From NCBI RefSeq assembly GCF_004366635.1, contig NZ_SORN01000003.1:124001-188000 (forward strand): a stretch of DNA of 64,000 bases, read 5' to 3'. Origin of the DNA: Roseinatronobacter bogoriensis DSM 18756 (GTDB lineage Bacteria; Pseudomonadota; Alphaproteobacteria; Rhodobacterales; Rhodobacteraceae). Positions 46,783 through 55,858 of the stretch are shown here, in pieces. Below the pieces are notes generated by a model, which was not told the origin of the DNA, did not search any database, and was given only the letters and a program-made list of their open reading frames with translations. Position numbers and translations under genes: made by a program. The stretch's first letter is position 1. Every line of letters begins with the position of its first letter.

Positions 46783-47100
46783 ATGAAACAGACACTTCTC
46801 GCAGCTACGTTGGTCATACTGGCCGCTCCACTTGTTCCTGCACCTGCAAGCGCTGGACCGCTGGAAACAGCATGTCTGCGGTCGGACCGCGCGCAGGCCA
46901 CACGGTCAATGTGCCGCTGTATCGATTCAGTCGCGCAGCGCACGCTTACCCGTGCCGAGCAGCGCCGCGCTGCCAGCTTCTTCCGCGACCCGCAACTTGC
47001 ACAAGATGTCAGAATGTCGAAAAGTGATCGCGATAACGCGTTCTGGGCGCGCTACCGCGCCTTTGGCGATGCCGCTGAACAGGCTTGTACTGGTCGCTAA
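46783..47100 (+). CDS. Small secreted cysteine-containing protein of unknown function
   Basis: This 105-residue protein has a clear signal peptide (MKQTLLAATLVILAAPLVPAPASA) and a mature part of about 80 residues with four Cys (ETACL, MCRCID and a final EQACTG) and a conserved SFFRDP region. Similar proteins are frequent in Rhodobacterales and are sometimes labelled arginine transporter, without experimental support that I know of. GAGGG at 46774-46778 favours the ATG at 46783 over 46762. It is monocistronic and ends at a bidirectional terminator. Confidence 0.75.
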   Translation: MKQTLLAATLVILAAPLVPAPASAGPLETACLRSDRAQATRSMCRCIDSVAQRTLTRAEQRRAASFFRDPQLAQDVRMSKSDRDNAFWARYRAFGDAAEQACTGR

Positions 47101-47116
47101 GACTTAGCAGATACAA

Positions 47117-47149
47117 TAAGGGCAAGCGCTGTATCGGGCCTTGCCCTTA
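47117..47149. terminator. Bidirectional intrinsic terminator
   Basis: TAAGGGCAAG at 47117-47126 pairs perfectly with CTTGCCCTTA at 47140-47149 over a 13-base loop, followed by CTTTATT on the plus strand and a T-rich stretch on the minus strand. It separates the small secreted protein from the convergent phosphatase gene, whose stop codon is the last triplet of the stem. Confidence 0.75.
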
Positions 47150-47602
47150 CTTTATTCTCGACAGCAACGCGTCGGACCCTGACTCTATCAGGTCCAGAAC
47201 GTGATCGAACGATCCGTCGAAATAGGGATCGGGTACATCGCTGTCATGTTGCCCCAGAAGTTCACGGAACAATAGCACCGGGGTCGTGCTGCCTGCGGGA
47301 CGCTGTGCTTCTATAGTGCGCTTATTTGCCCTATCCATTGCAAGGATCAGATCAAACTGATCGAAATCCAGGGCGGTGAACTGGCGTGCCCGCAGATCAG
47401 AGATGTCATAACCTCTGGTTTGTGCGGCAAGTGTCGCACGCCTGTCGGGTGGGCTGTCGATATGCCAGTCACCGGTGCCCGCACTGTCGGTGACAATATC
47501 CAGACCGGCTTGCGCGGCCTTGTCACGAAACACACCATGTGCCGTGGGTGAGCGGCAGATATTCCCCAAACAAACGAAGATGACGCGCTTTGCTTGTATC
47601 AT
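47147..47602 (-). CDS. Low-molecular-weight protein tyrosine phosphatase
   Basis: This 151-residue cytoplasmic phosphatase has the P-loop CLGNICRS (C11, R17, S18) next to the N-terminus and the general acid in VPDPYFDG near residue 123, the arrangement of the LMW-PTP/ArsC-like family. Members dephosphorylate tyrosine kinases of polysaccharide export or other substrates; no exopolysaccharide genes are nearby, so the target is open. GAGGGGTG lies just upstream of the ATG at 47602. The stop codon falls within the terminator shared with the convergent gene. Confidence 0.92.
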   Translation of the reverse strand: MIQAKRVIFVCLGNICRSPTAHGVFRDKAAQAGLDIVTDSAGTGDWHIDSPPDRRATLAAQTRGYDISDLRARQFTALDFDQFDLILAMDRANKRTIEAQRPAGSTTPVLLFRELLGQHDSDVPDPYFDGSFDHVLDLIESGSDALLSRIK

Positions 47603-47627
47603 GTCACCCCTCTCACATGGAGGAACA

Positions 47628-47649
47628 AGGGGCCACTGTCGCGGCCCCT
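47628..47649 (-). terminator. Terminator-like hairpin after the copper chaperone gene
   Basis: AGGGGCC (47628-47634) and GGCCCCT (47643-47649) form a 7-bp stem with an 8-base loop. On the minus strand it is followed by TTGTT. It lies just after the stop of the PCuAC gene. Confidence 0.5.
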
Positions 47650-47662
47650 GTCCCTGGTGTCG

Positions 47663-48154
47663 TCAATCGTGCGAATGGCCGTGGCTGTGGTCGTGGCCGT
47701 GAGCGGGCTGATGATCCGGCGTGCGTTCCAGATCCACAGGAATGACAATCTCCATGTCATCCCCCTCGACAAAGCTTAGCGTGACGCTGATCTCATCGCC
47801 ATGATTGAAGACCTGGTTCAGCCCCAGAAACATGAGGTGGTCGCCGCCACGTTCAAGCGCATATTCACCATGCGCAGGAATGACAAAACCTTCGGTCACC
47901 TCGACCATGCGCATAACGCCCGCGTCATCCTCGATATGCGTGTGCAACTCGACCCGTTGTGCGGCATCGGATTGCGCCGAAATCAGATGACACTCGGCAT
48001 CACCATGATTGACAAAGCGCAGGAAGGCCGCGCCAGATTGTGACATCGCGGTCGATGCGCGCGCATAGGGGTCCTCGATCTGCAACCCGTCACAGGCCAA
48101 TGCAGGCAGCGCGAAAGTAGCAGCGCATGCTGCTGGTAGAAGAATACGTTTCAT
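47663..48154 (-). CDS. pcuC: Periplasmic copper chaperone PCu(A)C with histidine-rich tail
   Basis: This 163-residue secreted protein delivers copper, usually to the CuA site of cytochrome oxidase or to CuB partners. The signal peptide ends near residue 20 (ALPALA). The copper motif of the family is visible as H71/H73, M81/M83 and H106-x-M108 (GGDHLMFLGL). The C-terminus adds a His-rich tail (HGHDHSHGHSHD) that could bind extra copper. AAGGAAAAAGC precedes the ATG at 48154; the in-frame ATG at 48178 would shift the signal peptide away from the N-terminus. It is followed upstream by a second small secreted protein. Confidence 0.88.
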   Translation of the reverse strand: MKRILLPAACAATFALPALACDGLQIEDPYARASTAMSQSGAAFLRFVNHGDAECHLISAQSDAAQRVELHTHIEDDAGVMRMVEVTEGFVIPAHGEYALERGGDHLMFLGLNQVFNHGDEISVTLSFVEGDDMEIVIPVDLERTPDHQPAHGHDHSHGHSHD

Positions 48155-48190
48155 AGCTTTTTCCTTGTCTGATTTCATATATATTTCATC

Positions 48191-48541
48191 TCAGACAAGT
48201 TGCGGGGGGCCGCGCGGTTCATGCCAACACCCCGCCGCCGCGCTGAACCTCAGCGGGCTGGAGAGGTCGCTTCTTTCGCTGCGGTGTTCATAAAGTCGCG
48301 CGTGAACTTCGACTTCGGCCAGAAGCGCTGCGGGCGTGACCAGGCAATCAGGGCAGGGCAATGTCTGCTCGACCGGGTTTCCGTCGGCATCCATGGTGAT
48401 GCGCACCAACCCGTAGCCTGTGCAGATAACCAGTGTTTGCGCACCATGCGCCTGATTGCGCGCAGCAGCGTGCCCGACACTGGACAGCGCAATGGCCAAA
48501 GCCAATGCAAAAGCCACAAATGCGCTGATAACATTCCTCAT
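48191..48541 (-). CDS. Small secreted or membrane-anchored protein (DUF2946-like)
   Basis: This 116-residue protein has an N-terminal hydrophobic signal (VISAFVAFALALAIALSSVGHA), a CPDC motif near residue 62 and a variable tail. The CPxC element and the position 36 bases upstream of a copper chaperone gene on the same strand fit the DUF2946 group associated with metal handling. I start at the ATG at 48541 because it directly precedes the signal sequence; the frame is open to 48640. The ribosome-binding site is poor. The family assignment is tentative. Confidence 0.6.
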   Translation of the reverse strand: MRNVISAFVAFALALAIALSSVGHAAARNQAHGAQTLVICTGYGLVRITMDADGNPVEQTLPCPDCLVTPAALLAEVEVHARLYEHRSERSDLSSPLRFSAAAGCWHEPRGPPQLV

Positions 48542-48584
48542 GCTAAAGCATCTAACTGCTGGAATGCGCTTGGGAAAGGGTAAA

Positions 48585-49199
48585 TCATGGGACAAGGCGC
48601 TTGATCGCGGCAACATGGGCCGGTTGCGCCGAGAGTGCATCGGCGCAAAGCGCCTGCGCCGTGTCCATCAGGTTTTCAGGCGCCACGATCCGGTCAACCA
48701 GCCCCCAGTCGCGCGCTTCCTCCGCCTCTACGCGGGTACCGGCCATCAGGATCATCTTTGCGCGTGCTGGCCCCATCAGGGCGGCCAGCCTGCCCGGGTC
48801 CGAGGGTTGTGGCAGAAAGCCAAGCTTCATCACCGGATAGAAAAACTTCGCGCCCGGCACGCAAAGCCGAAGATCACAGGCCAGTGCCATTCCGAATGCA
48901 CCGCCAGCCAGCGTGCCGTTCAGCGCCGCGATGGTCAGGCATCGTGCCTGTGCAATCCTCGCGGACAGGTCTTCCCATAGCGGCGAAGTTGCCAGCCCCG
49001 CGCGTGCCTCTTCAAGATCTGCGCCAGCGCTGAACACGCGCCCCGCGCCGGTCAGGATGATGGCGCAGGCTTGTTGGCGGGTGGCGTCATCCACTGCGGC
49101 GCATAAATTCTGCAACATGTCTGCTGTCAGGGAATTCGCCTTGTCTGGCCGGTCCAGTGTCAGGGTCCAGATTGCGCCATCCTGCGCGACCCGGATCAT
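48585..49199 (-). CDS. Enoyl-CoA hydratase/isomerase family protein
   Basis: This 204-residue crotonase-fold protein is shorter than the typical 255-260 residues. Oxyanion-hole segments AGRVFSAGADLEEA and NGTLAGGAFGMALACDLRL are present, but the C-terminal trimerisation region is reduced. The usual second catalytic Glu of hydratases is not obvious at its position (PVMKLGFLPQPSDPG), so the reaction could be an isomerisation or another CoA-ester step. It overlaps the upstream SDR gene by four bases, so both act together, probably on a CoA ester. Confidence 0.8.
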   Translation of the reverse strand: MIRVAQDGAIWTLTLDRPDKANSLTADMLQNLCAAVDDATRQQACAIILTGAGRVFSAGADLEEARAGLATSPLWEDLSARIAQARCLTIAALNGTLAGGAFGMALACDLRLCVPGAKFFYPVMKLGFLPQPSDPGRLAALMGPARAKMILMAGTRVEAEEARDWGLVDRIVAPENLMDTAQALCADALSAQPAHVAAIKRLVP

Positions 49200-49957
49200 G
49201 CCGACAGCCCCAGACGACGGCGAATACCTTCATCGCGCAACGATACTTCGCGCCCGATCCAGTCATCGGCATCTGGCGTGCACATCCAGAGCAGCGCCTT
49301 GGCGGGCCAGTCCGGCGGAATATGGGTTGACCAATCCAACTGGCTGACAGCATTGACGCCGCTTGCCTTTATTGTGCGCTGCATATCGGTTGCGACCGTG
49401 CCGGGCGACAGACTCATGATGCGCAAACCGCGCCCGCGTGCCTCTATGTCGGCCACGCGGGTCAGCATCCATGCGCCCGCCTTGGAACTGCAATACCCGC
49501 CCCATCCTTCCAACGGGTTATGCGCCGCCCCAGATCCGACCGTGATAATACTGCCCCCGCCTTGCGCCTGCATGACGGGCATTGCCGCGCGCAATCCGTG
49601 CAAGACACCTTTCAGGTTGATGTCGATCAGCCGCCCGAATTCGTCAGGATCGACACTGGAGAGCGGCGCGATCGGATCAATTACACCTGCATTGTTTATC
49701 AGAACATCCAGCCGCCCGAATTCTTCGCACATGCGGGTAACTGCCCGTTCGACAGCGGAATAGTCGGCCACATCGCAGGCAATCGGTATCGCCCCTGTCT
49801 GTGCGGCAAGGTCATCCAGTGCATCGGTGCTGCGCGCTGCTATCCCGACCTTTGCCCCGGCAGCGGCAAAGGCGCGCGCAGCTTCCAGCCCGATCCCGCG
49901 ACTGGCGCCCGTGATCAGCGCGGACTTGCCCGCCACAGCGGTTGCATCAAAGCTCAT
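49196..49957 (-). CDS. Short-chain dehydrogenase/reductase
   Basis: This 253-residue classical SDR has TGASRGIG near residue 16, NNAG near 88, a Ser in TVGSGAA and YCSSKAG (YxxxK) near 155. The C-terminus is longer than usual and lacks the common GxxxxVDGG end, so it is not a typical FabG. I start at 49957 since AGGAG is spaced six bases from it; the in-frame ATG at 49963 overlaps that site. It is coupled to the enoyl-CoA hydratase gene. The gap to tamB is only 14 bases, so it may be co-transcribed with tamAB. Confidence 0.85.
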   Translation of the reverse strand: MSFDATAVAGKSALITGASRGIGLEAARAFAAAGAKVGIAARSTDALDDLAAQTGAIPIACDVADYSAVERAVTRMCEEFGRLDVLINNAGVIDPIAPLSSVDPDEFGRLIDINLKGVLHGLRAAMPVMQAQGGGSIITVGSGAAHNPLEGWGGYCSSKAGAWMLTRVADIEARGRGLRIMSLSPGTVATDMQRTIKASGVNAVSQLDWSTHIPPDWPAKALLWMCTPDADDWIGREVSLRDEGIRRRLGLSA

Positions 49958-49971
49958 CTGCATCTCCTGTT

Positions 49972-52900
49972 TCAGTAATCCCGCTCGAAAAACAGTCCCA
50001 CGCCCGCGCGGCCTTCATTGTCTATGCGACCGCGCGCGGTCAGTGAAGGTGTAAGATCAATATTGATGGAAACTTCACTATCGCCCTGTGGGCTAAGCTC
50101 GACATCTGTATAGATGTTCTCAGTCAGATAGCGCCCCAACCGGACCGAGGTTTCGCCGTCTTCATCGGTGCGCACATCCAGATCATCCAGCCCGATATTG
50201 CGCCGCAAGCGTTCCATGATCCCTTCGCTGCGCCCTGATAAAGTGGCCAGAGAAGAGGCAAGCTGCGCGGCCTGAAAAAGCGACAATGTCTCGAACCCGC
50301 GCCCAAATAGCAGCAGTGAAACGACTTCTTCTTCTGGCAGGGGCGGGGTGGATTCGAACCGGATCTCGGGCGAATCTGCGCGCCCTTCCAGCACGATCTG
50401 GGCAAGCACACCATCGCGTTCGGTCGATGCGATAAGGCGGATGAAAGGCACGAAATCGCCCTGAAGGCTGGCAAAACCCTCGTTCAGGGTGAAGCGGTTG
50501 CCCAGCAGATCAAGCCTGCCCCGGATCAGGCCGAATTGCCCGATAGGTATGACATCTGCCGTTGTTCCTGTCAGGCGCAGGGTGCCGCCCAGTTCGGCAT
50601 CCAACCCCCGTCCGCGCAGGAAAATCCGGCTGGGCGCATCTATTGTCAAATCAAGCGAGGCGGGGCGGCGTTCGCGCCCATGCGTTTCGCCCTGAAAGAT
50701 ACCCGCACGATCCCGCGTTTGGCGCGCGGCGGCACTTTCACCTACATGGCGGATATCCGGCGGGATATAGCCGCGCCCTGCAAGGCCCACACGCGGGATG
50801 CGCAATTCGGTGCGGTCAAGTTGCAGGTTGCCAGAAATCAGCGGCCCTTGGGTCAGCGCGCCTGTAATCGCGACAGTGCCCGACACATCTGTCTCGAACA
50901 GTTGCGGGTCGACCACGCGGAAATCTGCAAGTCTGGCGCGAAGGTCGCCGGTGATCGGGGCCGCAAGGTTAATATCGCCATCCAGTTCCACCCGCCCCCC
51001 ATTCGCAGAGCGACCCGCAAGGGAAACCGATGTGCGCCCGCCACTGATCTGGGCTTGGGCCGCGATGTCGGTCAGGCGAATATTTTGCTGCGGAAGAACA
51101 AGGGTCAGATTACTTGCTTGCGCAGACCCGTTGAGAGAGCTTAGCGCCAGCGGGCCATTCAGCGTAACGTCAAATTCTGCCGGACCCTGAATCGAACGCG
51201 GCTCCAGCCTTGGGTTGATCAATGCGAGGTCTGTGCCCCCCCGCGCACGCAAATTGGCTTGAAATTCGGTCGATATTTCGCCCGCGATCTGCGCATTCAG
51301 TCCAGCCGGACCCGTGACACCCAGATCAAGCGCATATCCGTTGCCTGTATCGCGCGCCGTTCCTGAAAGTGCGGCGGGGCCGACGATTCCGGGAATAACC
51401 GCCGCCAGATTGTTCACCCGCGCGTCCAGTTCCAAGGCAGGGCGACCATCGGCAATGCGCCCAGCAACGGTGGCATTGATCTGCGGGCCATCCAGCGACA
51501 GCGATTCCAGAAGCACTTCATCAGGGCGTTGCACTAGGCTGGCATTCAAACGGTGCGTACCGGTCAAAAGGTTATCGGCTGCCGCCGCCCCTAACCGCAA
51601 GTTTGTCGCAGTTGCTAGTAGTCCGATGCGCCGCTCTGGCCCGTCTTCTCGCAAGCTGGCCTCTGCCACGATCCGCCCGCCAAAACCGGGTCGCACGGCC
51701 CCCAGATTGGGCACTGTGCTGCTGACCTGCAACTGCGAAGCGCCTGCCTCATAACGGCCATTCGCTTCTAATGTGACAGCACTGTTGCTAACGCGCAGAT
51801 TGTCCAGATCAAAGGCCGCGCCATCGCGCCGTCCATCTACTGCCAGTCGTGTTTCACCCCGCAACAGTCGGTCCGCATCTGACTGGCCAATTGCCAGATC
51901 GCGCGCGACCGCTTCAATGGTCAGCGCCTCGCCGTCGCGCGGGCCGCGCAGCGAAAGCTGCGCATCCAGCGCACCACCGTAGGATTCGCCGAGGACGGAC
52001 AGATCAGAGAAATCAATCTCGCCGCGCAATTCGATATCATCGTCCGATATCTGGCCACGCAGATCTACCCGCAGTGTTCGGGCCGTTGCTTCCAGTTGGC
52101 GTAGCAGGATTTGCCCATCTGCGCCATGAGCGTCGAGCGTGATCTGACTGCGCCCAGCAAGCAAAAGGTCAAGCTCTGGCTGATCAAGGGTCAGGTTCTG
52201 CCCTGATATTTCAGCGGCCACCAAAAAGCGGTCGCGTTCCGGGCCGAGTGTGGCGTCAACCTGCGCCTGAACCCCGCCGGAGAGGGGGCGGCCCGCCAAC
52301 GTGGACAGACGCGATACATCGCGAAACTCTGCGAGTGTATTGGTGAAGATTACGCCATCATCCAGCCGTGCGCGCCCGTTCAGGGCATAGTCGCGCCCCT
52401 CTAGCTGGAAGCCGGGCAACAGCAAGGGCATGTCTTCGCGCCAGATCAATGCGAGTGAGCCCGACACCGATGGCCCCAATGCCTCGTTCAGGCCCGGATC
52501 GGTTGCAGACAGCCCCAGCGCCGAAAAGTCGATCAGCGCATCGACCACGTCAATCTCTTCGCCAAACCCGTCTGATGTGATCCGCCCCAACCCGTTGATG
52601 AACAGGCTTTCGACCTTGAAATCACCATTGTCGAACCCAAGAAGGTCCAACACCAATTCCCAGTCCTCATTTTCGGCGGCATCGAAACCCAACCGCAATT
52701 CGGCTGAATCTATGCTGGTCTGTCCACCCGGAACCGGCAGCACCACGCGCGAGCCGTCGCGGGCCAGAACATCGCCGCGCAGGTCAATCAACTGTGGCAA
52801 GCCATCGGCACCCAACTCCATGCGTCCGCGCAGGCCCAGCTTTTCGGTTCGGATGTCCAGATCATCCAGTGACAAGCTGCCATCGTCAAAGCGTCTTGCG

Positions 52901-53844
52901 CGTGTGCTCAGGCGGCTGTTTTCGCCGAAAAACGGGTGAAATTCTTCTTGCAGCAAGGGGCGCAGATCGCCGCCCAGATCCAGTGTGACGGCTTGCGCCA
53001 CCCCGGGTTGGGCGGTTTGTAGCTGAAACTGGCCTTCGACGCGGGGCTGCCCATCGGTCGCCAGTGTAATATCTGCCGCGAAATCTTCGATCGGCCCTTC
53101 GCCTGCAATGGTCAAGGCAGCAGATGGGTGATCGGGGATGTTCAGCAATGTGACAGCCAGCCCCCCGGCGTCTTCCTCTATTGCCAGTTCAAGGCCCAGA
53201 ACGCGGGTGACGTTGGAAAATGCCGCGTCCAGTCGGAACTGGCCCGCGACGTCATCAATCCGGTCGATCTGCAAGCGCGCGTCCCCTTCGCCAGCGGCCA
53301 AAGCGGCGGACCCGCTGACACTGGCACGCAATTCCTGCCCGAACAGCGCGGGGCCAAGCACGACTTCGTCAACCTGCAACTGGTCCAGCCGGACGGACAA
53401 GGGCAGTTCCGGCAGCTCAAAACTGGGAAGGCTGACCAGATCGCCGCCTTCGCTTTCTTCACCTACGGGCGGGCGTAGAATCGTGATCCGTTCCGCCGAT
53501 ATTTCGGCAATCTCGATCCGGCGCTGGAACAGGGCAGAGCGGTTCCATTGCAATGCGGCCCCTTCGACCAGAAGCCAGACCCCTTCGTCGTCTTCGATGC
53601 TTAACTGATCAAAGGTTGCCCGCGATGAAAGCGCGCCGCTGAAGCCGCCAATACGCACCTCGCGCCCACTTGCCGACAAACCGTCTTGCAGCAAGCGCGT
53701 CAGATAACCCACATCGCTTTCGCCGGCCCTTGGCAGCAATGTTTCAGTCACCCTGTCGCTTTGGCGTTCTTGCGCAGTGGCGACCGTGGGCAGCACGGGC
53801 AGCAGGCAGCAAAAACAGGTGAGGATATGACGAAACATCTTCAT
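49972..53844 (-). CDS. tamB: Translocation and assembly module inner-membrane component TamB
   Basis: This 1290-residue, largely beta-structured protein starts with a signal-anchor (ILTCFCCLLPVLPTVATA), continues as repeated Asp/Leu-rich strands, and ends with the conserved DUF490 domain (about 950-1290, closing on GLFFERDY). TamB spans the periplasm as a groove that carries lipids or supports autotransporter assembly together with TamA. The start codon overlaps the tamA stop (TGATG); an alternative ATG lies six bases inside. The size and the partner gene make the call secure. Confidence 0.92.
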   Translation of the reverse strand: MKMFRHILTCFCCLLPVLPTVATAQERQSDRVTETLLPRAGESDVGYLTRLLQDGLSASGREVRIGGFSGALSSRATFDQLSIEDDEGVWLLVEGAALQWNRSALFQRRIEIAEISAERITILRPPVGEESEGGDLVSLPSFELPELPLSVRLDQLQVDEVVLGPALFGQELRASVSGSAALAAGEGDARLQIDRIDDVAGQFRLDAAFSNVTRVLGLELAIEEDAGGLAVTLLNIPDHPSAALTIAGEGPIEDFAADITLATDGQPRVEGQFQLQTAQPGVAQAVTLDLGGDLRPLLQEEFHPFFGENSRLSTRARRFDDGSLSLDDLDIRTEKLGLRGRMELGADGLPQLIDLRGDVLARDGSRVVLPVPGGQTSIDSAELRLGFDAAENEDWELVLDLLGFDNGDFKVESLFINGLGRITSDGFGEEIDVVDALIDFSALGLSATDPGLNEALGPSVSGSLALIWREDMPLLLPGFQLEGRDYALNGRARLDDGVIFTNTLAEFRDVSRLSTLAGRPLSGGVQAQVDATLGPERDRFLVAAEISGQNLTLDQPELDLLLAGRSQITLDAHGADGQILLRQLEATARTLRVDLRGQISDDDIELRGEIDFSDLSVLGESYGGALDAQLSLRGPRDGEALTIEAVARDLAIGQSDADRLLRGETRLAVDGRRDGAAFDLDNLRVSNSAVTLEANGRYEAGASQLQVSSTVPNLGAVRPGFGGRIVAEASLREDGPERRIGLLATATNLRLGAAAADNLLTGTHRLNASLVQRPDEVLLESLSLDGPQINATVAGRIADGRPALELDARVNNLAAVIPGIVGPAALSGTARDTGNGYALDLGVTGPAGLNAQIAGEISTEFQANLRARGGTDLALINPRLEPRSIQGPAEFDVTLNGPLALSSLNGSAQASNLTLVLPQQNIRLTDIAAQAQISGGRTSVSLAGRSANGGRVELDGDINLAAPITGDLRARLADFRVVDPQLFETDVSGTVAITGALTQGPLISGNLQLDRTELRIPRVGLAGRGYIPPDIRHVGESAAARQTRDRAGIFQGETHGRERRPASLDLTIDAPSRIFLRGRGLDAELGGTLRLTGTTADVIPIGQFGLIRGRLDLLGNRFTLNEGFASLQGDFVPFIRLIASTERDGVLAQIVLEGRADSPEIRFESTPPLPEEEVVSLLLFGRGFETLSLFQAAQLASSLATLSGRSEGIMERLRRNIGLDDLDVRTDEDGETSVRLGRYLTENIYTDVELSPQGDSEVSINIDLTPSLTARGRIDNEGRAGVGLFFERDY

Positions 53845-55676
53845 CAGAACGCTTGTCCAATGCCCAGATAAAGCTGGAAACCGCGCCCGGTATCGCCTGC
53901 AACCGGGTAGCCTACATCCAGACGCAATGGTCCGACGACCGTGTTATAACGCACCCCCAGCCCGGCCCCGGCGTGCCAGTCAGAGTCGCCGGAAAACGCC
54001 CGTTCCGACACGTAGCCCGCATCTGCGAAGGCAACCAATCCAATATTCTCTGTCGCGCGCACGCGCAGCTCTGCCGAGAGTGCGGCAAGCCCCTGACCAC
54101 CTGAATCCACGCCCCCGCTGGTCACGCCAAGTGATCGGAAAGGTTGCCCGCGCACGGTCCCCCCGCCGCCCGAGTAAAACAGCAGGTCCCGCGGCGTCCG
54201 GTCGATTTCGGCGCCAACCACAGCCCCGAGCTGCGCACGCCCAGCAAGCACGACGCGATTATCCTGGCCAAGCCCCCGGTATCCGCGAAGGTCGGCATAG
54301 GCGCGCGCGCCACTATCTGTCTCGCTCAACCCAAGAAATGGCATCAATTCGCCGCGTGCATAGAACCCGCGCGTCGGCGCGCGCTCGCTGTCGCGTCTGT
54401 CCCATGTCACATCCAGCGGAAGCAACAGCAATTTGAAATCCCGACTTTGGTCAAGGCCTGGACCGAAATCTGCGCGCTCCAGCAGGACACCGATACCGCC
54501 GCCAAAGGTTAGTTCGTCACTAAAACGATGCACCAATCCGATATCTATGCGCGCGCGCTGTGCTTCGAAATCAGACTCGTTCTCTGTCTCGATCCGCGTC
54601 CCAAGGTTCAGCGTGGTGTCAGGGGTAAAGGTCGCAGGGCGCGAGAATTCGGTGACAAGTCGGTAATCCAGTTTGCCGCTGCGTGACCCGATGCCGCCGA
54701 CCACACCCTCTACGCGGAACCTCTCTGCGCCACCAAACAAGTTGCGGTGCAGCCAGAAAGCGCCAAGTTTGCCGCCTGCCTCGGTATCGAATTCGACGCT
54801 GGCCCCGATCCGGCGCAATGGCGCTTCGACGACAGACGCGTTGATATCCAGCGTATCGTCTGGGTTCGCCTCATCGGCCTCTCGCAAAGCGACAGAAGCG
54901 AATGTGCCGGTACGGCGCAACCTCTCGGCCGCGCGCTGCATGTCACGCGGCGAAAACACTTCTCCGGTTGGCAGACCTGCAATAGCGACAATCCGCTCCG
55001 CGCGTGTGCGGCGCTGTCCATCGGGGCGCAACTGGCCAAATCGAAGGCGCGGGCCGGGCGCTATGCGAACGGCAACATCCAGTTCACCCGGCGGATGGCG
55101 CGCGGTGATTTGCTGGTCATCGGGCTGCGCTTTCGCGTGGCCACGGTCGCGCCATGCGTCAATCGCATCCGATGTGGCATCGCGAATAACCGTGCTGCGC
55201 GCGGGGCTGCCGCTGGTGAAGTCATCGCTTAACTCTGTGCGGCGCGCCAAGGGTGCAATCTGGGTCTGCCCAAAGACAAAAGCAGGGCCGGGGACAAGCA
55301 CAAGGTCGATCCGGCGAATTGCTCCGGGGGGATTCAGGGGCGAAATATCTGCCGCTTCGCGCCCATCTATCCGCACATTTATCTGCGGCGCATAAAATCC
55401 CGCCTCATAGAACGTGCCGATCAACTGGCCGTATTCAGCGCGTGCGATGGTAAAGACTTCAAATGGATCAACGACACCTTCATCTTTGGCAGCTTGCAAC
55501 AGCGATGTGCGGCGCAGCGTTTCCTCTAACGCGGTGTCGCTACCTTGAAAGGTGATTTCCAGTGTCTCGAACGCTTTGACGGGCAGACCCATTGTCAAAC
55601 AAGCGGTCAGCATCACCGCGACCGCGCATGGCTGTTTGTCCAGCCAATTTCTTTTCCTGGTCACTACTGTCCGCAC
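53844..55676 (-). CDS. tamA: Translocation and assembly module outer-membrane component TamA (Omp85 family)
   Basis: This 610-residue protein has an N-terminal signal region (AVAVMLTACLTMGLPVKA), POTRA-type periplasmic domains (to about residue 290) and a C-terminal 16-strand barrel. RGFYARGEL, the GGGGTVRGQPF lid-type motif and a terminal aromatic (GIGQAF) are typical of BamA/TamA. With TamB it forms the TAM complex of the cell envelope. The start shown is a GTG at 55676 without a good ribosome-binding site, so the exact N-terminus is uncertain. It is transcribed divergently from ahcY. Confidence 0.9.
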   Translation of the reverse strand: MRTVVTRKRNWLDKQPCAVAVMLTACLTMGLPVKAFETLEITFQGSDTALEETLRRTSLLQAAKDEGVVDPFEVFTIARAEYGQLIGTFYEAGFYAPQINVRIDGREAADISPLNPPGAIRRIDLVLVPGPAFVFGQTQIAPLARRTELSDDFTSGSPARSTVIRDATSDAIDAWRDRGHAKAQPDDQQITARHPPGELDVAVRIAPGPRLRFGQLRPDGQRRTRAERIVAIAGLPTGEVFSPRDMQRAAERLRRTGTFASVALREADEANPDDTLDINASVVEAPLRRIGASVEFDTEAGGKLGAFWLHRNLFGGAERFRVEGVVGGIGSRSGKLDYRLVTEFSRPATFTPDTTLNLGTRIETENESDFEAQRARIDIGLVHRFSDELTFGGGIGVLLERADFGPGLDQSRDFKLLLLPLDVTWDRRDSERAPTRGFYARGELMPFLGLSETDSGARAYADLRGYRGLGQDNRVVLAGRAQLGAVVGAEIDRTPRDLLFYSGGGGTVRGQPFRSLGVTSGGVDSGGQGLAALSAELRVRATENIGLVAFADAGYVSERAFSGDSDWHAGAGLGVRYNTVVGPLRLDVGYPVAGDTGRGFQLYLGIGQAF

Positions 55677-55759
55677 TGATTGTCCACGCTTCGCACACTC
55701 CGAGTTTATCCAGAATATGATGCAAGCTACAACACAAAAGGCGGAATGAAAGGCCCGAG

Positions 55760-55773
55760 CATATCACGATATG
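55760..55773. promoter_or_regulatory. Palindrome upstream of ahcY
   Basis: CATATC-AC-GATATG is a perfect 6-bp inverted repeat in the 182-bp gap between tamA and ahcY, 85 bp upstream of the ahcY start. It could be an operator for ahcY. I recognise no SAH or SAM riboswitch consensus in this leader. Confidence 0.4.
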
Positions 55774-55858
55774 GCCATAATCCGCCGTCTCTTGCCTGCC
55801 TTGGGGGGCAGTGCTATGTCGCAGCGCAGAAAACATCGGCGCAAAGGATATTCGGCAG

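Noticed and set aside
49972..55676. Many 60-240 residue plus-strand frames opposite tamB and tamA
   Set aside because: They are shadows of the long minus-strand genes, rich in Arg/Ser/Pro, with no motifs or start signals.
55774..55858. SAH riboswitch ahead of ahcY
   Set aside because: I could not find the GAGGAGCGCUGC-type conserved core; the short stems visible do not fit the known fold.
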